DNA of 64,000 nt from Clostridium mediterraneense (GTDB lineage: Bacteria > Bacillota > Clostridia > Clostridiales > Clostridiaceae): contig NZ_LT594785.1 in NCBI RefSeq assembly GCF_900091705.1, positions 1,044,119-1,108,118 of the forward strand, given 5' to 3'. A model generated the notes under the pieces. It was not told the origin of the DNA and did not search any database. It worked only from the letters and a program-made list of their open reading frames with translations. Every line of letters starts with the position of its first letter. Within the stretch, counting starts at the first letter, position 1. This document shows positions 51,352 to 60,899 of the stretch, piece by piece. A program made the translations under genes and the position numbers.

Positions 51352-53931
51352 CTAAGCAGCTGGTGGAACTGCATTGTTAGCTGGTGGTGATGTATTATTA
51401 GTTGGTGGCGTTGTATTATTTGCCGGTGGAGTAGTAGTTCCTCCTGAATTAGGAGTAGTAGTTCCTCCAGTATTTGGAGGAGTTACAGTATCTCCGGTAT
51501 TTGGAGGAGTGGTAGTTCCTCCGTCTGTTTCACCATTTGCTCCACCTTCTATATTTTCACCCTCTGAGTTTTCAGTATCTGGATTTTCAGTATCTGTGCC
51601 ATCAATATTAGGAATTGAACTCATATCATCTGAAGAGGAAGGTGCTAAATATTGATAATCAGCAACATTTGTTCCTTTATGAATATATTTCTTTTTAATA
51701 AAGACTTTATTCACTACTAATGCTGCAGGTGTATTATCATTAGCAAGTTTTCCATTAAGTTTATTTATTTTAACACTAACGTGAGCATCACAATAAGATT
51801 TTGGTTGAGTTCCATTTATAAACCAATAGCTTGCAACTCTACTTCCTCTTGGATCAGATTTACATAAAGCTGTTGGTATAAGACCAGAATCTAAACAAAC
51901 AGAAGCTCTTGAAATTCCACCAGGGTTTTCAATTTGTTTATCTTGTAAACCTTTATGGGCAACTGTCATGATTTTACCGAATAATCTACCAGCTGTCTTA
52001 CTACTTGAGCTACCCATTGGAGTTGGAGAATCATATCCTATCCAAACTGAAGCAGAATAATAAGGTGTAAGTCCACTAAACCAGTAATCTTTATTATCAG
52101 TTGTTGTTCCTGTTTTACCAACTGTGGTGATATTAGGAACTTTTGCAATAGATGCAAATCCTTGAACTGGTCCTTTAAGCATATCATACATGATATATGC
52201 TGTTTGTGGAGAAACAACTTGAGTTTTTTCAGGATTTGCTTTTAATATTACTTTACCAGTAAAATCTTTTACTTCTCTATAAAGCATTCCTTCAGTCATA
52301 ACACCATTATTTCCAAAAGCTCCAAAAGCAGAAGCTAAATAATAAGGGTTACTTCCATCAGGATCTTGAGGGTCATTATTAAATTGTCCTAATGCAGCTG
52401 CAGTTAAAGAAGTCTCAGATTTTTTATTGTATATTAAACCAAATTTTTTACCATAAGCTACAGCGTTATTAAGACCTATTTTATCAACAACTTTAGCTGC
52501 AACAGCATTTGATGAAACTGCAAGTCCGTTGCTAAGAGACATATTTCCACTAAATGTACGACTAGCATTATTAGGTGAGTAGCCATTATGTCTTGCTCTT
52601 TGATCAGGTTCAAATGGAGCATCATCAATTACACTTCCAGCAGTAAGTATTTTTGTATCTATTGCTGGTGCATAAACTGATAGTGGCTTAGTTGTTGAAC
52701 CTGTAGGTTTTAATACAGAATAAGCTCTATTAAGTGACATAGGAGGTTGATCACCTCTTCCACCTACCATAGCTTTAATTTCACCAGTTTTATAATCTTT
52801 AATTACAGCTGATGCTTGGAGTAGAGGAGTTCCGTATTCATTAGTAGTATCAGTACCAGGTACTCCTAGATTACTTCTATCATCTATAATGGATTGAACT
52901 TCATTTTGAAGTTTTTCATCCATTGTTGTATAAATTTTAAGACCACCTTGTCTTAAAAGTCTTTTAGCTTCTTCTTCTGAATATCCAGCTTTCTTTTGAA
53001 GGTCTTTTTCGATTTGATCTATAGCAGCTCTAGTAAACCATTCATATTTAAGACTATTTGATGGAGGAGTATAATGGAATACAAGTTTTCCATCATCAAT
53101 ATCTTTTATAGCGTTATCATATTCTTCTTGTGAAATTTTTCCTAGTTCAAACATCTTACCAAGAACTGTTTTTGTTCTGTTAAGATAACTGCTAGGATCT
53201 TTTTGATTTTTTTCTGAAAAAGCATCATATGAGCTAGGTGCTTGAGTTATTCCTGCAAGATATGCTGATTCAATAAGATTTAATTCATCAGCTCCTTTAT
53301 TAAAGAATCTAAGAGATGCAGCTTCAACACCATATACTACGCTTCCAAGAGGAATAGTATTAAGATAAGCTGTTAAAATTTCATCTTTACTAAGTTGTTT
53401 TTCTAATTGAAGAGATAAGTAAATTTCTTTAACCTTTCTTTCAATTTTGACTTCATCATTTAAAACAGTATTTTTTATTAACTGTTGAGTAAGTGTTGAT
53501 GCACCATGAAGTCCACCTTTTTTTGTTATAAAATATTCAATATCGTGAATTATAGCTCCACCAATTCTTCTTATATCAATACCTGGATGTGAATAAAATC
53601 TTTCATCTTCTATTGAAACATAAGCATCTTTTAAATGTTGTGGTATCTGGTCAGATGTTAATTTAAAACGTTGTTTATCTGTAAGTAGTGTATCTATCTT
53701 TTGACCATCCGTACCGTAGAATTGAGCTGGTTCTGCTAAGTTTTGTATTTCAGCTAAGTTTATATTGTCGGTACTTTTGATTATTGCAAAAGTGTAACCT
53801 GCTGCAGTAACTATGGCTGTAAGTACTAGGAAAAGCATTATAATAGAAAATATTTTAAGGCCTTTTCTACCTTTGGAAACTTTCTTATTACGACGTTTTC
53901 TTTTTAGATTTGTATCTTTTTTTTCAGTCAT
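51352..53931 (-). CDS. Class A penicillin-binding protein (PBP1A-like)
   Basis: Bifunctional cell-wall synthase: glycosyltransferase plus transpeptidase. 859 residues: cytoplasmic basic start, a membrane helix (about 28-52), a glycosyltransferase domain (catalytic Glu in IEDERFYSHPG), a transpeptidase domain with SxxK (GSTTKPLS), SxN (VSSNAVA) and KTG (VGKTGTTTD). A Pro/Thr/Asn/Gly-rich tail (about 800-859, repeats such as TTPPNTGG and PPTNNT) may thread the wall. Single gene. Confidence 0.94.
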   Translation of the reverse strand: MTEKKDTNLKRKRRNKKVSKGRKGLKIFSIIMLFLVLTAIVTAAGYTFAIIKSTDNINLAEIQNLAEPAQFYGTDGQKIDTLLTDKQRFKLTSDQIPQHLKDAYVSIEDERFYSHPGIDIRRIGGAIIHDIEYFITKKGGLHGASTLTQQLIKNTVLNDEVKIERKVKEIYLSLQLEKQLSKDEILTAYLNTIPLGSVVYGVEAASLRFFNKGADELNLIESAYLAGITQAPSSYDAFSEKNQKDPSSYLNRTKTVLGKMFELGKISQEEYDNAIKDIDDGKLVFHYTPPSNSLKYEWFTRAAIDQIEKDLQKKAGYSEEEAKRLLRQGGLKIYTTMDEKLQNEVQSIIDDRSNLGVPGTDTTNEYGTPLLQASAVIKDYKTGEIKAMVGGRGDQPPMSLNRAYSVLKPTGSTTKPLSVYAPAIDTKILTAGSVIDDAPFEPDQRARHNGYSPNNASRTFSGNMSLSNGLAVSSNAVAAKVVDKIGLNNAVAYGKKFGLIYNKKSETSLTAAALGQFNNDPQDPDGSNPYYLASAFGAFGNNGVMTEGMLYREVKDFTGKVILKANPEKTQVVSPQTAYIMYDMLKGPVQGFASIAKVPNITTVGKTGTTTDNKDYWFSGLTPYYSASVWIGYDSPTPMGSSSSKTAGRLFGKIMTVAHKGLQDKQIENPGGISRASVCLDSGLIPTALCKSDPRGSRVASYWFINGTQPKSYCDAHVSVKINKLNGKLANDNTPAALVVNKVFIKKKYIHKGTNVADYQYLAPSSSDDMSSIPNIDGTDTENPDTENSEGENIEGGANGETDGGTTTPPNTGDTVTPPNTGGTTTPNSGGTTTPPANNTTPPTNNTSPPANNAVPPAA

Positions 53932-54105
53932 AATTTCCTCCTAATTTAATTTAAGTTAAATGTATGGAATCTTTAACTAAAATCCCCCATTTTTTTTTGA
54001 TATTAAATTTTCCCCCAGTTTAAATAAAACTAAATATTCCTTATTATTATAGCATATTAATGGTAATAGTGAATATAAACACTAAAAGAAAAGTAGGTGA
54101 ACAAA

Positions 54106-54792
54106 TTGTATCTAAAGGGGAGAAAAAGTAGATATATAATTCAGTATAAATTTAGGTTTTATCTTACTTTGCTATTATTTTCAATAATCATATTATTTGG
54201 AGTTTTTATTTATTCTTTTGATAAGCTTATAGCTCCAACTGTTCTTATGTTAGCAGATGCAGAAATGAAAGCAAAAACTGTAGAGATTATAAATAATAAT
54301 ATAAATGATGTTTATGTAAATGGATTTTCATATGATGAAATAATGAGTATTGATAGAGATGAGGATGGAAAAATAAATTTAGTTAAGGCTGATAGTATAA
54401 AGTTGAATTCTCTTGCAACAAGCCTTGCTGCTAAGTGTCAAAAAGATATGAAAGAGCTAGGAGAAGTTGGGGTAGAAGTGCCAATTGGATATATAACAAA
54501 AAGTAATATTTTATCGTATATAGGACCTAAAGTAAAAGTGAAAATGGAACCAGTAGGAAGAATTGAAACTAGCTATGAATCTACTTTTGAAAGTGCAGGA
54601 ATAAATCAAACTAGACATATAATTTATATCAATATGAATGCTAAGCTCAAATTAGTATTACCACTTAATAGTAAAGATATAGAAGTAAAGCATCAAATAC
54701 CAGTATCTGATATTACTATTGTAGGTGAGATACCTAGAGTTAATATAGGGAATGATCCTGTAAAAGATTCAGTAAGTAATATTGAAAAATAA
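54106..54792 (+). CDS. yunB: Sporulation protein YunB
   Basis: About 228 residues: one N-terminal transmembrane helix (FYLTLLLFSIIILFGVFIY) and a large exported domain. The YunB family signature is clear: SYDEIMSIDRDEDGKINLVK, GVEVPIGYITKSNILSYIGPKVKVKMEPVG in two pieces, and AGINQTRHIIYINMNAKL. YunB is a mother-cell sporulation gene in Bacillus, implicated in spore formation, supporting a spore-forming host. The TTG at 54106 with AGGTGA six bases before it is preferred over the GTG at 54097. Confidence 0.92.
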   Translation: MYLKGRKSRYIIQYKFRFYLTLLLFSIIILFGVFIYSFDKLIAPTVLMLADAEMKAKTVEIINNNINDVYVNGFSYDEIMSIDRDEDGKINLVKADSIKLNSLATSLAAKCQKDMKELGEVGVEVPIGYITKSNILSYIGPKVKVKMEPVGRIETSYESTFESAGINQTRHIIYINMNAKLKLVLPLNSKDIEVKHQIPVSDITIVGEIPRVNIGNDPVKDSVSNIEK

Positions 54793-54832
54793 AAAAGTAA
54801 CCACCTTAAAATAAAGATTGTTACTTTTTAAA
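54791..54832. terminator. Bidirectional terminator
   Basis: AAAAGTAAC and GTTACTTTT flank an AT-rich loop, with A and T runs on both sides, between yunB and the convergent membrane protein. Confidence 0.7.
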
Positions 54833-55273
54833 ATTATTTTTAGTTATTATATAATTGCTTATAAATCCTATAATTAATGGAATTACTAGGCTTACTATTG
54901 CTGAAAAATCAAAACCACTTAATCTGTGAGAAAACATTATTATACGTATATTAAAAATATGGGCTATAATTTCACTTATAATAAATGTAATAGAAAATAA
55001 GATAACTGGTAAATTAGAAACCATATATCTATACAAACCATAAATTCCAAAGGATATACCTATAAGTATAGTTGTTTGTCCTGCGATAAAGACAATCTTA
55101 TTGCTAATGCAAAGTCCTACTATATAAATTAGAGAACCAAGGTATACTAATGTTTTAGAAAAGAGAAAGTTTTTACTGTTGCTCATAAAATTTATTATAA
55201 CTATATTTAAAACTAATAATGAAATTATAGATGAAAAAATAATTTTATATGAAAAGACCAAGTAATTTACCAT
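54821..55273 (-). CDS. Small integral membrane protein, unknown function
   Basis: 150 residues with four to five hydrophobic helices (FSSIISLLVLNIVIINF, LVYLGSLIYIVGLCI, FIAGQTTILIGISFGIYGLY, ILFSITFIISEIIAHIF, FSAIVSLVIPLIIGFI). No family recognised. It lies between yunB (convergent) and hpt (same strand, upstream), with a terminator after hpt. Its ribosome site is weak (AAGGATGG near the start), so its start is less certain. Confidence 0.6.
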   Translation of the reverse strand: MVNYLVFSYKIIFSSIISLLVLNIVIINFMSNSKNFLFSKTLVYLGSLIYIVGLCISNKIVFIAGQTTILIGISFGIYGLYRYMVSNLPVILFSITFIISEIIAHIFNIRIIMFSHRLSGFDFSAIVSLVIPLIIGFISNYIITKNNFKK

Positions 55274-55318
55274 CCTTTCTAAAGTATATATATATTATTC
55301 TAACATATATAATAGATA

Positions 55319-55360
55319 AAAAAAGAAAGATACAAATTTAAATTAGTATCTTTCTTTTTT
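55319..55360 (-). terminator. Terminator of hpt
   Basis: AAAGAAAGATAC and GTATCTTTCTTT flank a short AT loop, with A and T runs, just beyond the hpt stop. Confidence 0.85.
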
Positions 55361-55367
55361 ACAGAAT

Positions 55368-55895
55368 TTATTTTTCCCAGTTAAATATGTAAGGAACGTT
55401 TCTGTAGTATTTTCCATAGTTTAATCCGTAACCTACTACAAATAAATCTTCTATTTCAAAACAACAGTAGTCTGGAGCAAGATCTCTCTTTCTTCTTGAA
55501 GGTTTATCTAGGAGTGTACAAGTCTTTACTGTTTTAGCACCAAGTTTTTTTACATGTTCTATAACAAAGTCCATAGTAATTCCTGTGTCTATGATATCGT
55601 CAACTATAAGAACATCAAGACCTTCTATATTATCAGGAATATCATTAACTACTTTAACAAGACCTGAACTTTCTTCTTCATCTCCATAACTTGAAGTAGT
55701 CATAAATCCTATTTGAGTTTTTCCATCAATTGCTCTTACAAGGTCAGCAGTGAATATAAAGCTTCCTCTTAATAGTGATAAAACATATATAGGTTTATCT
55801 TTATAGTCATTAGCTATTTTTTCACCTACTATTTTTATTTGTTTTTGAATTTGTTCTTCTGTAAGAAGAATATTTCTTTCTTTATTATCCATCAT
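55368..55895 (-). CDS. hpt: Hypoxanthine phosphoribosyltransferase
   Basis: Salvages hypoxanthine and guanine to IMP/GMP using PRPP. About 175 residues, with the PRPP-binding motif VLIVDDIIDTGITM, the flexible loop MTTSSYGDEEESSG and RRKRDLAPDYCCFEI. I place the start at the first of two adjacent ATG codons (55895 or 55892), because GGAGG lies just before them; a GTG further out (55907) overlaps that ribosome site. Confidence 0.94.
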   Translation of the reverse strand: MMDNKERNILLTEEQIQKQIKIVGEKIANDYKDKPIYVLSLLRGSFIFTADLVRAIDGKTQIGFMTTSSYGDEEESSGLVKVVNDIPDNIEGLDVLIVDDIIDTGITMDFVIEHVKKLGAKTVKTCTLLDKPSRRKRDLAPDYCCFEIEDLFVVGYGLNYGKYYRNVPYIFNWEK

Positions 55896-56047
55896 GAAAT
55901 CCTCCACATTTTATCTGGTATTTTAAAATAGATAGAATTACTTAGTTAGCAAATCTATTTACAATATGTTATTTATATTATAAAATTAATAGAATATTGT
56001 CAAGAATATATCTAGAGGCTTTAAAGCGCACAAAGGAGTGATTTAGC

Positions 56048-57838
56048 ATGATATATGGAAAAACAGAAGGTATTAGAAATAGTATCTTAAACGAACTTGA
56101 AAAAATATATGATATTAATGTTCCAAAGTATAGTGTTTGTACTGAGGAAATAATACAAATAATCTCAAGAGTAACTGCTGAAATTGAAAAAGAAGTAAGC
56201 GTAGCTATTAGTAGAAAAGGAAAAGTAATTAATGTAGCTATAGGGGATTCAACTAGTGTAGAAGTTCCTTTAATAGATATTAATGAAAGAAAACTTTCAG
56301 GAGTTAGAGTTATTCATACTCATCCAAATGGAATATGTAGACTTTCAGCTTTAGATGCATCAGCTTTACTTAAGTTAAAATTAGATGCAATTGCTGCAAT
56401 AGCTATAGATGAAGGTGAGATAAAAGATGCTTCACTTGGTTTTTGTACTGTACAAAATGATATTCTTTTATGTGAAGAATACCCTCATTTATCAATAGAT
56501 CAAACATTAAACTTTAATGTTTTAGATAAGATAAATTATGTAGAAGAAATTATAAAAACTAGTGATGTAGAAGAAGATGATACAGAAAAGGCTATTTTAG
56601 TAGGTTCAGATACAGAAGAAAGTTTAAAAGAATTAAAAGAACTTGCTGATGCTTGTGATATACCAGTACTTGATACTGTATTTCAAAAGAGAAATAAGGT
56701 TGATACTGCCTTTTATATAGGAAAGGGTAAAGTTTTTGAAATCGCAAACTTAAGACAAGAAAAAAGAGCAAACCTTATAATTTTTGATGATGAACTATCA
56801 GGTTCACAAGTTAGAAATCTAGAAAGTGCAACAGGAGTTAAGGTTATAGATAGGACTACTTTAATTCTTGAGATATTTGCTAGAAGAGCAAAAACAAAAG
56901 AAGCTAGAATTCAAGTAGAACTTGCACAGCTTAAATATAGATCAGCAAGACTTATGGGACTTGGAACAGTTCTTTCAAGAACAGGTGGAGGAATTGGTAC
57001 TAAAGGACCAGGGGAAAAGAAGCTTGAAATAGATAGAAGAAAAATTAGAGAAGAAATATTAGAACTTCAAAAAGAACTTAAAAAGATTAGAAAGACAAGA
57101 GAAGTTCAAAGAGAAAGAAGAAATAAACAAAACATACCTCAAGTTTCATTAGTTGGGTATACTAATGCAGGTAAATCAACTCTTAGAAATACTCTTTGTG
57201 ATATTGCAGCAGCTAGAGATAATCAAGCTAAAGAAAAAGTATTTGAGGCAAATATGTTATTTGCAACTCTTGATACAACAACAAGAGCTATAACTCTTCC
57301 AAGTAATAGAGGGATAACTCTTACAGATACAGTTGGATTTGTTCAAAAGTTACCTCATGAACTTGTTGAAGCCTTTAAATCAACTTTAGAAGAAGTTATT
57401 TACTCAGATTTACTTTGTCATGTTGTTGATGCTTCATCAGATAAATGTGAAAATCAAATTGAGGCTGTAGAAAATGTTTTAGAAGAACTTGGAGCAACAG
57501 ATAAACCTACACTTTTAGTTCTAAATAAAATTGATCTTATTTCAGAAGAAAGATTAGAAGAATTAAAGGAGAAATATAAAGAAAGATATGAAATAGTTTG
57601 TATTTCAGCTTTTGAAAGAATAAATCTAGATGAACTTTTAGATAAAGTAGAAGAAAAATTACCATATACTTTAGTTGAGAAGGAATATATTATTCCATAT
57701 ACAGAACAACAAGTAGTAGCATACCTTCATAGAGCTTCAAATATTTTAGAAGAGGATTATAGAGAAGAAGGTACTTATATTAAAGCTCAAGTTGATGATG
57801 AGGTTAAAAATAAGTGCAGTAAATTTGAATTAAATTAA
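56048..57838 (+). CDS. hflX: GTPase HflX with extra N-terminal JAMM-like domain
   Basis: 596 residues. HflX is a ribosome-binding GTPase that rescues or splits stalled ribosomes. The HflX part starts near 185: GTP_bdg_N (AILVGSDTEESLKELKELA), a coiled subdomain, then G1 GYTNAGKST, G3 DTVGFVQKLP, G4 NKID. The first 170 residues are extra. They carry His100-x-His102-Pro-x6-Ser110-x2-Asp113, the exact JAMM/RadC metal pattern, and a Glu49 in the EKEVSVAISRKGKVI strand in the right place. Stop at a hairpin terminator. Confidence 0.93.
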   Translation: MIYGKTEGIRNSILNELEKIYDINVPKYSVCTEEIIQIISRVTAEIEKEVSVAISRKGKVINVAIGDSTSVEVPLIDINERKLSGVRVIHTHPNGICRLSALDASALLKLKLDAIAAIAIDEGEIKDASLGFCTVQNDILLCEEYPHLSIDQTLNFNVLDKINYVEEIIKTSDVEEDDTEKAILVGSDTEESLKELKELADACDIPVLDTVFQKRNKVDTAFYIGKGKVFEIANLRQEKRANLIIFDDELSGSQVRNLESATGVKVIDRTTLILEIFARRAKTKEARIQVELAQLKYRSARLMGLGTVLSRTGGGIGTKGPGEKKLEIDRRKIREEILELQKELKKIRKTREVQRERRNKQNIPQVSLVGYTNAGKSTLRNTLCDIAAARDNQAKEKVFEANMLFATLDTTTRAITLPSNRGITLTDTVGFVQKLPHELVEAFKSTLEEVIYSDLLCHVVDASSDKCENQIEAVENVLEELGATDKPTLLVLNKIDLISEERLEELKEKYKERYEIVCISAFERINLDELLDKVEEKLPYTLVEKEYIIPYTEQQVVAYLHRASNILEEDYREEGTYIKAQVDDEVKNKCSKFELN

Positions 57839-57844
57839 TTTATA

Positions 57845-57873
57845 AAGGATTGTCTAAATAGGCAATCCTTTTA
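57845..57873 (+). terminator. Terminator after hflX
   Basis: AAGGATTG and CAATCCTT flank a 10-base loop, followed by TTATATATTTTT. Confidence 0.8.
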
Positions 57874-58007
57874 TATATTTTTAAATAGATTTTATGAGTT
57901 TAAATTAAATAGAGAAGAATTATTTAGGCTTTAATAATTAATTTTGGATTTTTTATTGAGAGATAACATAAACTTATATTAAAGCTTTAGATAAAGGGGA
58001 ATAAACT

Positions 58008-58511
58008 ATGTGTATAATTAATGGTTCAGATAATAATGCTAATCTTAAGACTAATTTTAATAAAAATAGTAAAGATAATATTTATGATGATCCATACACA
58101 GATGATGATTACGACGATGATTGTGATGATTATGATAATATATATAAACATAAATTTACAGAGTTTGATAGAAGGTTAAGGCAGCTTAATTGTAATTTAG
58201 ATAGATTAAATAATATACAAGGAAGTATACAATCTATAGGTATAAGTGAAAATTTTAAAAACTTTTATGAGAGAAATGTAAAACCAGCATTAGATATTGT
58301 TACTCTTATATCTACTTCAGCTAGGAGTACTGTTGAAGTAGCTGATATTTATAATAGAAATATATATGCTAATAAAAAAGATGTAAAAAGAGCTTTAAAG
58401 ATAACTGATCATATGCTTGATGAACTTGAGGTTGGCCTTGCATTATTTGATTGGGAATTAAGAGGACTTTTAAAAGAAAGTGGTATGCCAGATTGTGATA
58501 GATTTATTTAG
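58008..58511 (+). CDS. Acidic helical protein of unknown function
   Basis: 167 residues. An Asn/Asp-rich start (1-48) includes the very acidic DDPYTDDDYDDDCDDYD. Residues 50-160 are helical (LRQLNCNLDRLNNIQGSIQSI, DIVTLISTSARSTVEVADIY, KRALKITDHMLDELEVGLALFDWELRGLL), suggesting a helical bundle. No family recognised. Strong AAGGGG ribosome site. Confidence 0.6.
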   Translation: MCIINGSDNNANLKTNFNKNSKDNIYDDPYTDDDYDDDCDDYDNIYKHKFTEFDRRLRQLNCNLDRLNNIQGSIQSIGISENFKNFYERNVKPALDIVTLISTSARSTVEVADIYNRNIYANKKDVKRALKITDHMLDELEVGLALFDWELRGLLKESGMPDCDRFI

Positions 58512-58585
58512 ATAGAATAAAGTTGTTACAAAATAAAAAAATATTTATAATAAGAAAGAATAGATTTTAAATAGGAGGGGGCAAA

Positions 58586-59488
58586 ATGGGAAAAACTATA
58601 AAGGAATATCAATTAGCTTATAATGCTTTGATAGAAGATTTAAAACAAAATGATAATGTTTTGGGAGTTACTGTTTTTGGAAGTATAATAACAGGAGATA
58701 TTTGGAAAAATTCTGATATGGACATGTTTGTTATCCTTGATAAAAAAGATGATGATATGAAGGATGTATTTGGGGAAAAACATGGTATAGAAGTTCATAT
58801 GAGATTGCTTTCAAAAGAGCAATTCCTAAATTTTAGAGAAAACTTTGGTGGGGGAAGTAGAATACATAGAAAGCTTATATCCTCTAAACTTGTTATTGGT
58901 AAAGATTCAGATATAATAGATAAATATAATTTTTGTAAGTTTTTAAGTGATATAGATAGAGAAAAGTGGAATCTTGTTTATTTAGGAGATTTAATAAAAT
59001 CAATAGGTCTTTGTGAAAAGGCAATAAAAAATAGTAAAAAATATAATGCTATGTATAATGCTATGAAGCTTGGAGAAAGCTTTTCAAAACTATATTTAAA
59101 TTCTAATGGATATTTAGTAAGTAGTGATACTTTATCTATGGCTATAAATCTTAATGATAGTTTTAAAGAATGTATGGATAGACTTTTTGAGGAAAACTCA
59201 ACTGAAGCTATAAATGATTTGGTAGATTATTGTGAAGAATTTTTAAAAAATAATATAGATGAGGCTGCTAAATATTTATTTAGAGTTCTAAAAGAAGAAA
59301 AGAATTTCTTAAGTATTACTGAAATAGAAAGCAAAGAAGAATTTAAAAATATGCCATTAGATATGGATAAAATATTAAAGGAATTAAATGAGCGAGATAG
59401 AATAAGTAAGAAGACTAGAGTTTGTACAACAGAAAGTGGAGATAAGCTTACAGAGGAGTTAGTATATAGATATGACAAAACAAATTGA
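58586..59488 (+). CDS. Nucleotidyltransferase-domain protein
   Basis: 300 residues. N-terminal minimal nucleotidyltransferase fold with Gly32-Ser33 and the acidic pair Asp44, Asp46 (VFGSIITGDIWKNSDMDMF), as in aminoglycoside- and toxin-type nucleotidyltransferases. A helical C-terminal part (about 110-280) is compatible with the HEPN-like half of such enzymes. First gene of an operon: the next start lies 17 bases before its stop. Substrate unknown. Confidence 0.8.
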   Translation: MGKTIKEYQLAYNALIEDLKQNDNVLGVTVFGSIITGDIWKNSDMDMFVILDKKDDDMKDVFGEKHGIEVHMRLLSKEQFLNFRENFGGGSRIHRKLISSKLVIGKDSDIIDKYNFCKFLSDIDREKWNLVYLGDLIKSIGLCEKAIKNSKKYNAMYNAMKLGESFSKLYLNSNGYLVSSDTLSMAINLNDSFKECMDRLFEENSTEAINDLVDYCEEFLKNNIDEAAKYLFRVLKEEKNFLSITEIESKEEFKNMPLDMDKILKELNERDRISKKTRVCTTESGDKLTEELVYRYDKTN

Positions 59489-60899
59489 TGAAAAATTTTG
59501 TTTAAGCTTCAAGGAAGATAGTCATAAATATTTAGATATTGCTGAGCATATAAAATCACTTATTATAAATGATGAAATGAAAGATGGAGAAAAGATGCCA
59601 ACTATAAGGGCACTTGCAGATTTTTTATCTGTTAATAAGGATACTATAATCTCAGCATATAAAAAGCTTTCACAAGAAGGATATTTATATCAGAGTCAAG
59701 GTAGTGGAAGCTATGTTAAAAAGAGAGAGTCTTTAAAAAATTTTAGAAAAGAATATAATGAGATATTTCAAAGTTTAACTTCTGGTGGAATTTCAGATTA
59801 TATAGATTTAACTTCTGAGATAACTAGTGCTAATTTTTTTGAAGTGGACAAGTTAAAGGAGATATTTAATGATGTTCTAACAAGAGATGGAGTTTTAGCA
59901 CTTAGTTATAATGATCCACAAGGTTATAAAAAATTAAGGGAGACTATAAATAATAAGTTTTGGAATTCAGAGAATTTACTTAATAATATGCTTATAACAT
60001 CAGGAGCTCAACAAGGTATAGATATTGTTTCAAAGGCTTTAATAAATGTTAATGATGGAGTAGTTGTTGAAAAACCTACTTATTCAGGAGCTTTAACTGT
60101 TTTTAAATTAAGAAAAGCTAATATTTTTGAAGTTAATATGCAAGAGGATGGAATTGATGTTGATGCCCTTGAAAGAATATTAAAAAAACATAAGATAAAA
60201 TGTTTATATACAATGAGTTATTTTCAAAATCCTACAGGGATTAGTTGTAGTCTTGAAAAGAAAAAAAGAATTATAGAACTTGCTAAGAAATATAATTTTT
60301 ATATTTTAGAAGATGACTATATGTCAGAGCTTATATATGATAGTGAAATAAAGCATATACCATATAGAAGTCTTAATAAAGATAAGGTTATTTATATAAA
60401 GAGTTTTTCAAAAATATTTCTTCCAGGAGTAAGAGTTGGATACCTTATAACTCCTGATGAATTTTCTGATGTTTTAGAGAGTTCAAAGGCTAGCAGTGAT
60501 ATTTCAACTTCAAGTCTTATGCAAAGAGCCTTGGAATTATATATACAAAAAGGATATTGGAAAGAACATATAGATAGACTTAATTTTGAGTATTCTAAAA
60601 GATATAAATATATAATTGATTTAATAAAAGAAAAACTTGGACATTATGTTAGTTTTGTAGAACCTAAAGGGGGACTAAATTTATTTTTAAATATTAATGA
60701 TAATATAGATATTACAGCAAAGGAGCTTTATTATAAATTAATAGAGAGAAATACAATAATAACTCCTGGAATTATGTATTATCATAATCCTATAGATGGT
60801 AAGAAAAGTTTTAAGATAGGATTTTCAGAGATTGATTATAATAAGATTAAGCAAGGAATAGACAATATATATGAAGTGCTTAGTGAAGGGATGAGATGA
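59472..60899 (+). CDS. MocR-type GntR/aminotransferase regulator (PdxR-like)
   Basis: 475 residues: a GntR winged helix (about 10-85: GEKMPTIRALADFLSVNKDTI) joined to a fold-type-I aminotransferase domain (about 115-470) with PLP Lys in YIKSFSKIFLPGVRVGYL. Relatives use PLP as co-effector to control vitamin B6 or GABA genes. The ATG overlaps the upstream gene by 17 bases and its stop overlaps yigZ, so these three genes are probably co-translated. Confidence 0.93.
   Translation: MTKQIDEKFCLSFKEDSHKYLDIAEHIKSLIINDEMKDGEKMPTIRALADFLSVNKDTIISAYKKLSQEGYLYQSQGSGSYVKKRESLKNFRKEYNEIFQSLTSGGISDYIDLTSEITSANFFEVDKLKEIFNDVLTRDGVLALSYNDPQGYKKLRETINNKFWNSENLLNNMLITSGAQQGIDIVSKALINVNDGVVVEKPTYSGALTVFKLRKANIFEVNMQEDGIDVDALERILKKHKIKCLYTMSYFQNPTGISCSLEKKKRIIELAKKYNFYILEDDYMSELIYDSEIKHIPYRSLNKDKVIYIKSFSKIFLPGVRVGYLITPDEFSDVLESSKASSDISTSSLMQRALELYIQKGYWKEHIDRLNFEYSKRYKYIIDLIKEKLGHYVSFVEPKGGLNLFLNINDNIDITAKELYYKLIERNTIITPGIMYYHNPIDGKKSFKIGFSEIDYNKIKQGIDNIYEVLSEGMR

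Noticed and set aside
51374-51655. 93-codon plus-strand frame rich in Val and Gly
   Set aside because: Mirror image of the Pro/Thr/Asn tail of the penicillin-binding protein.
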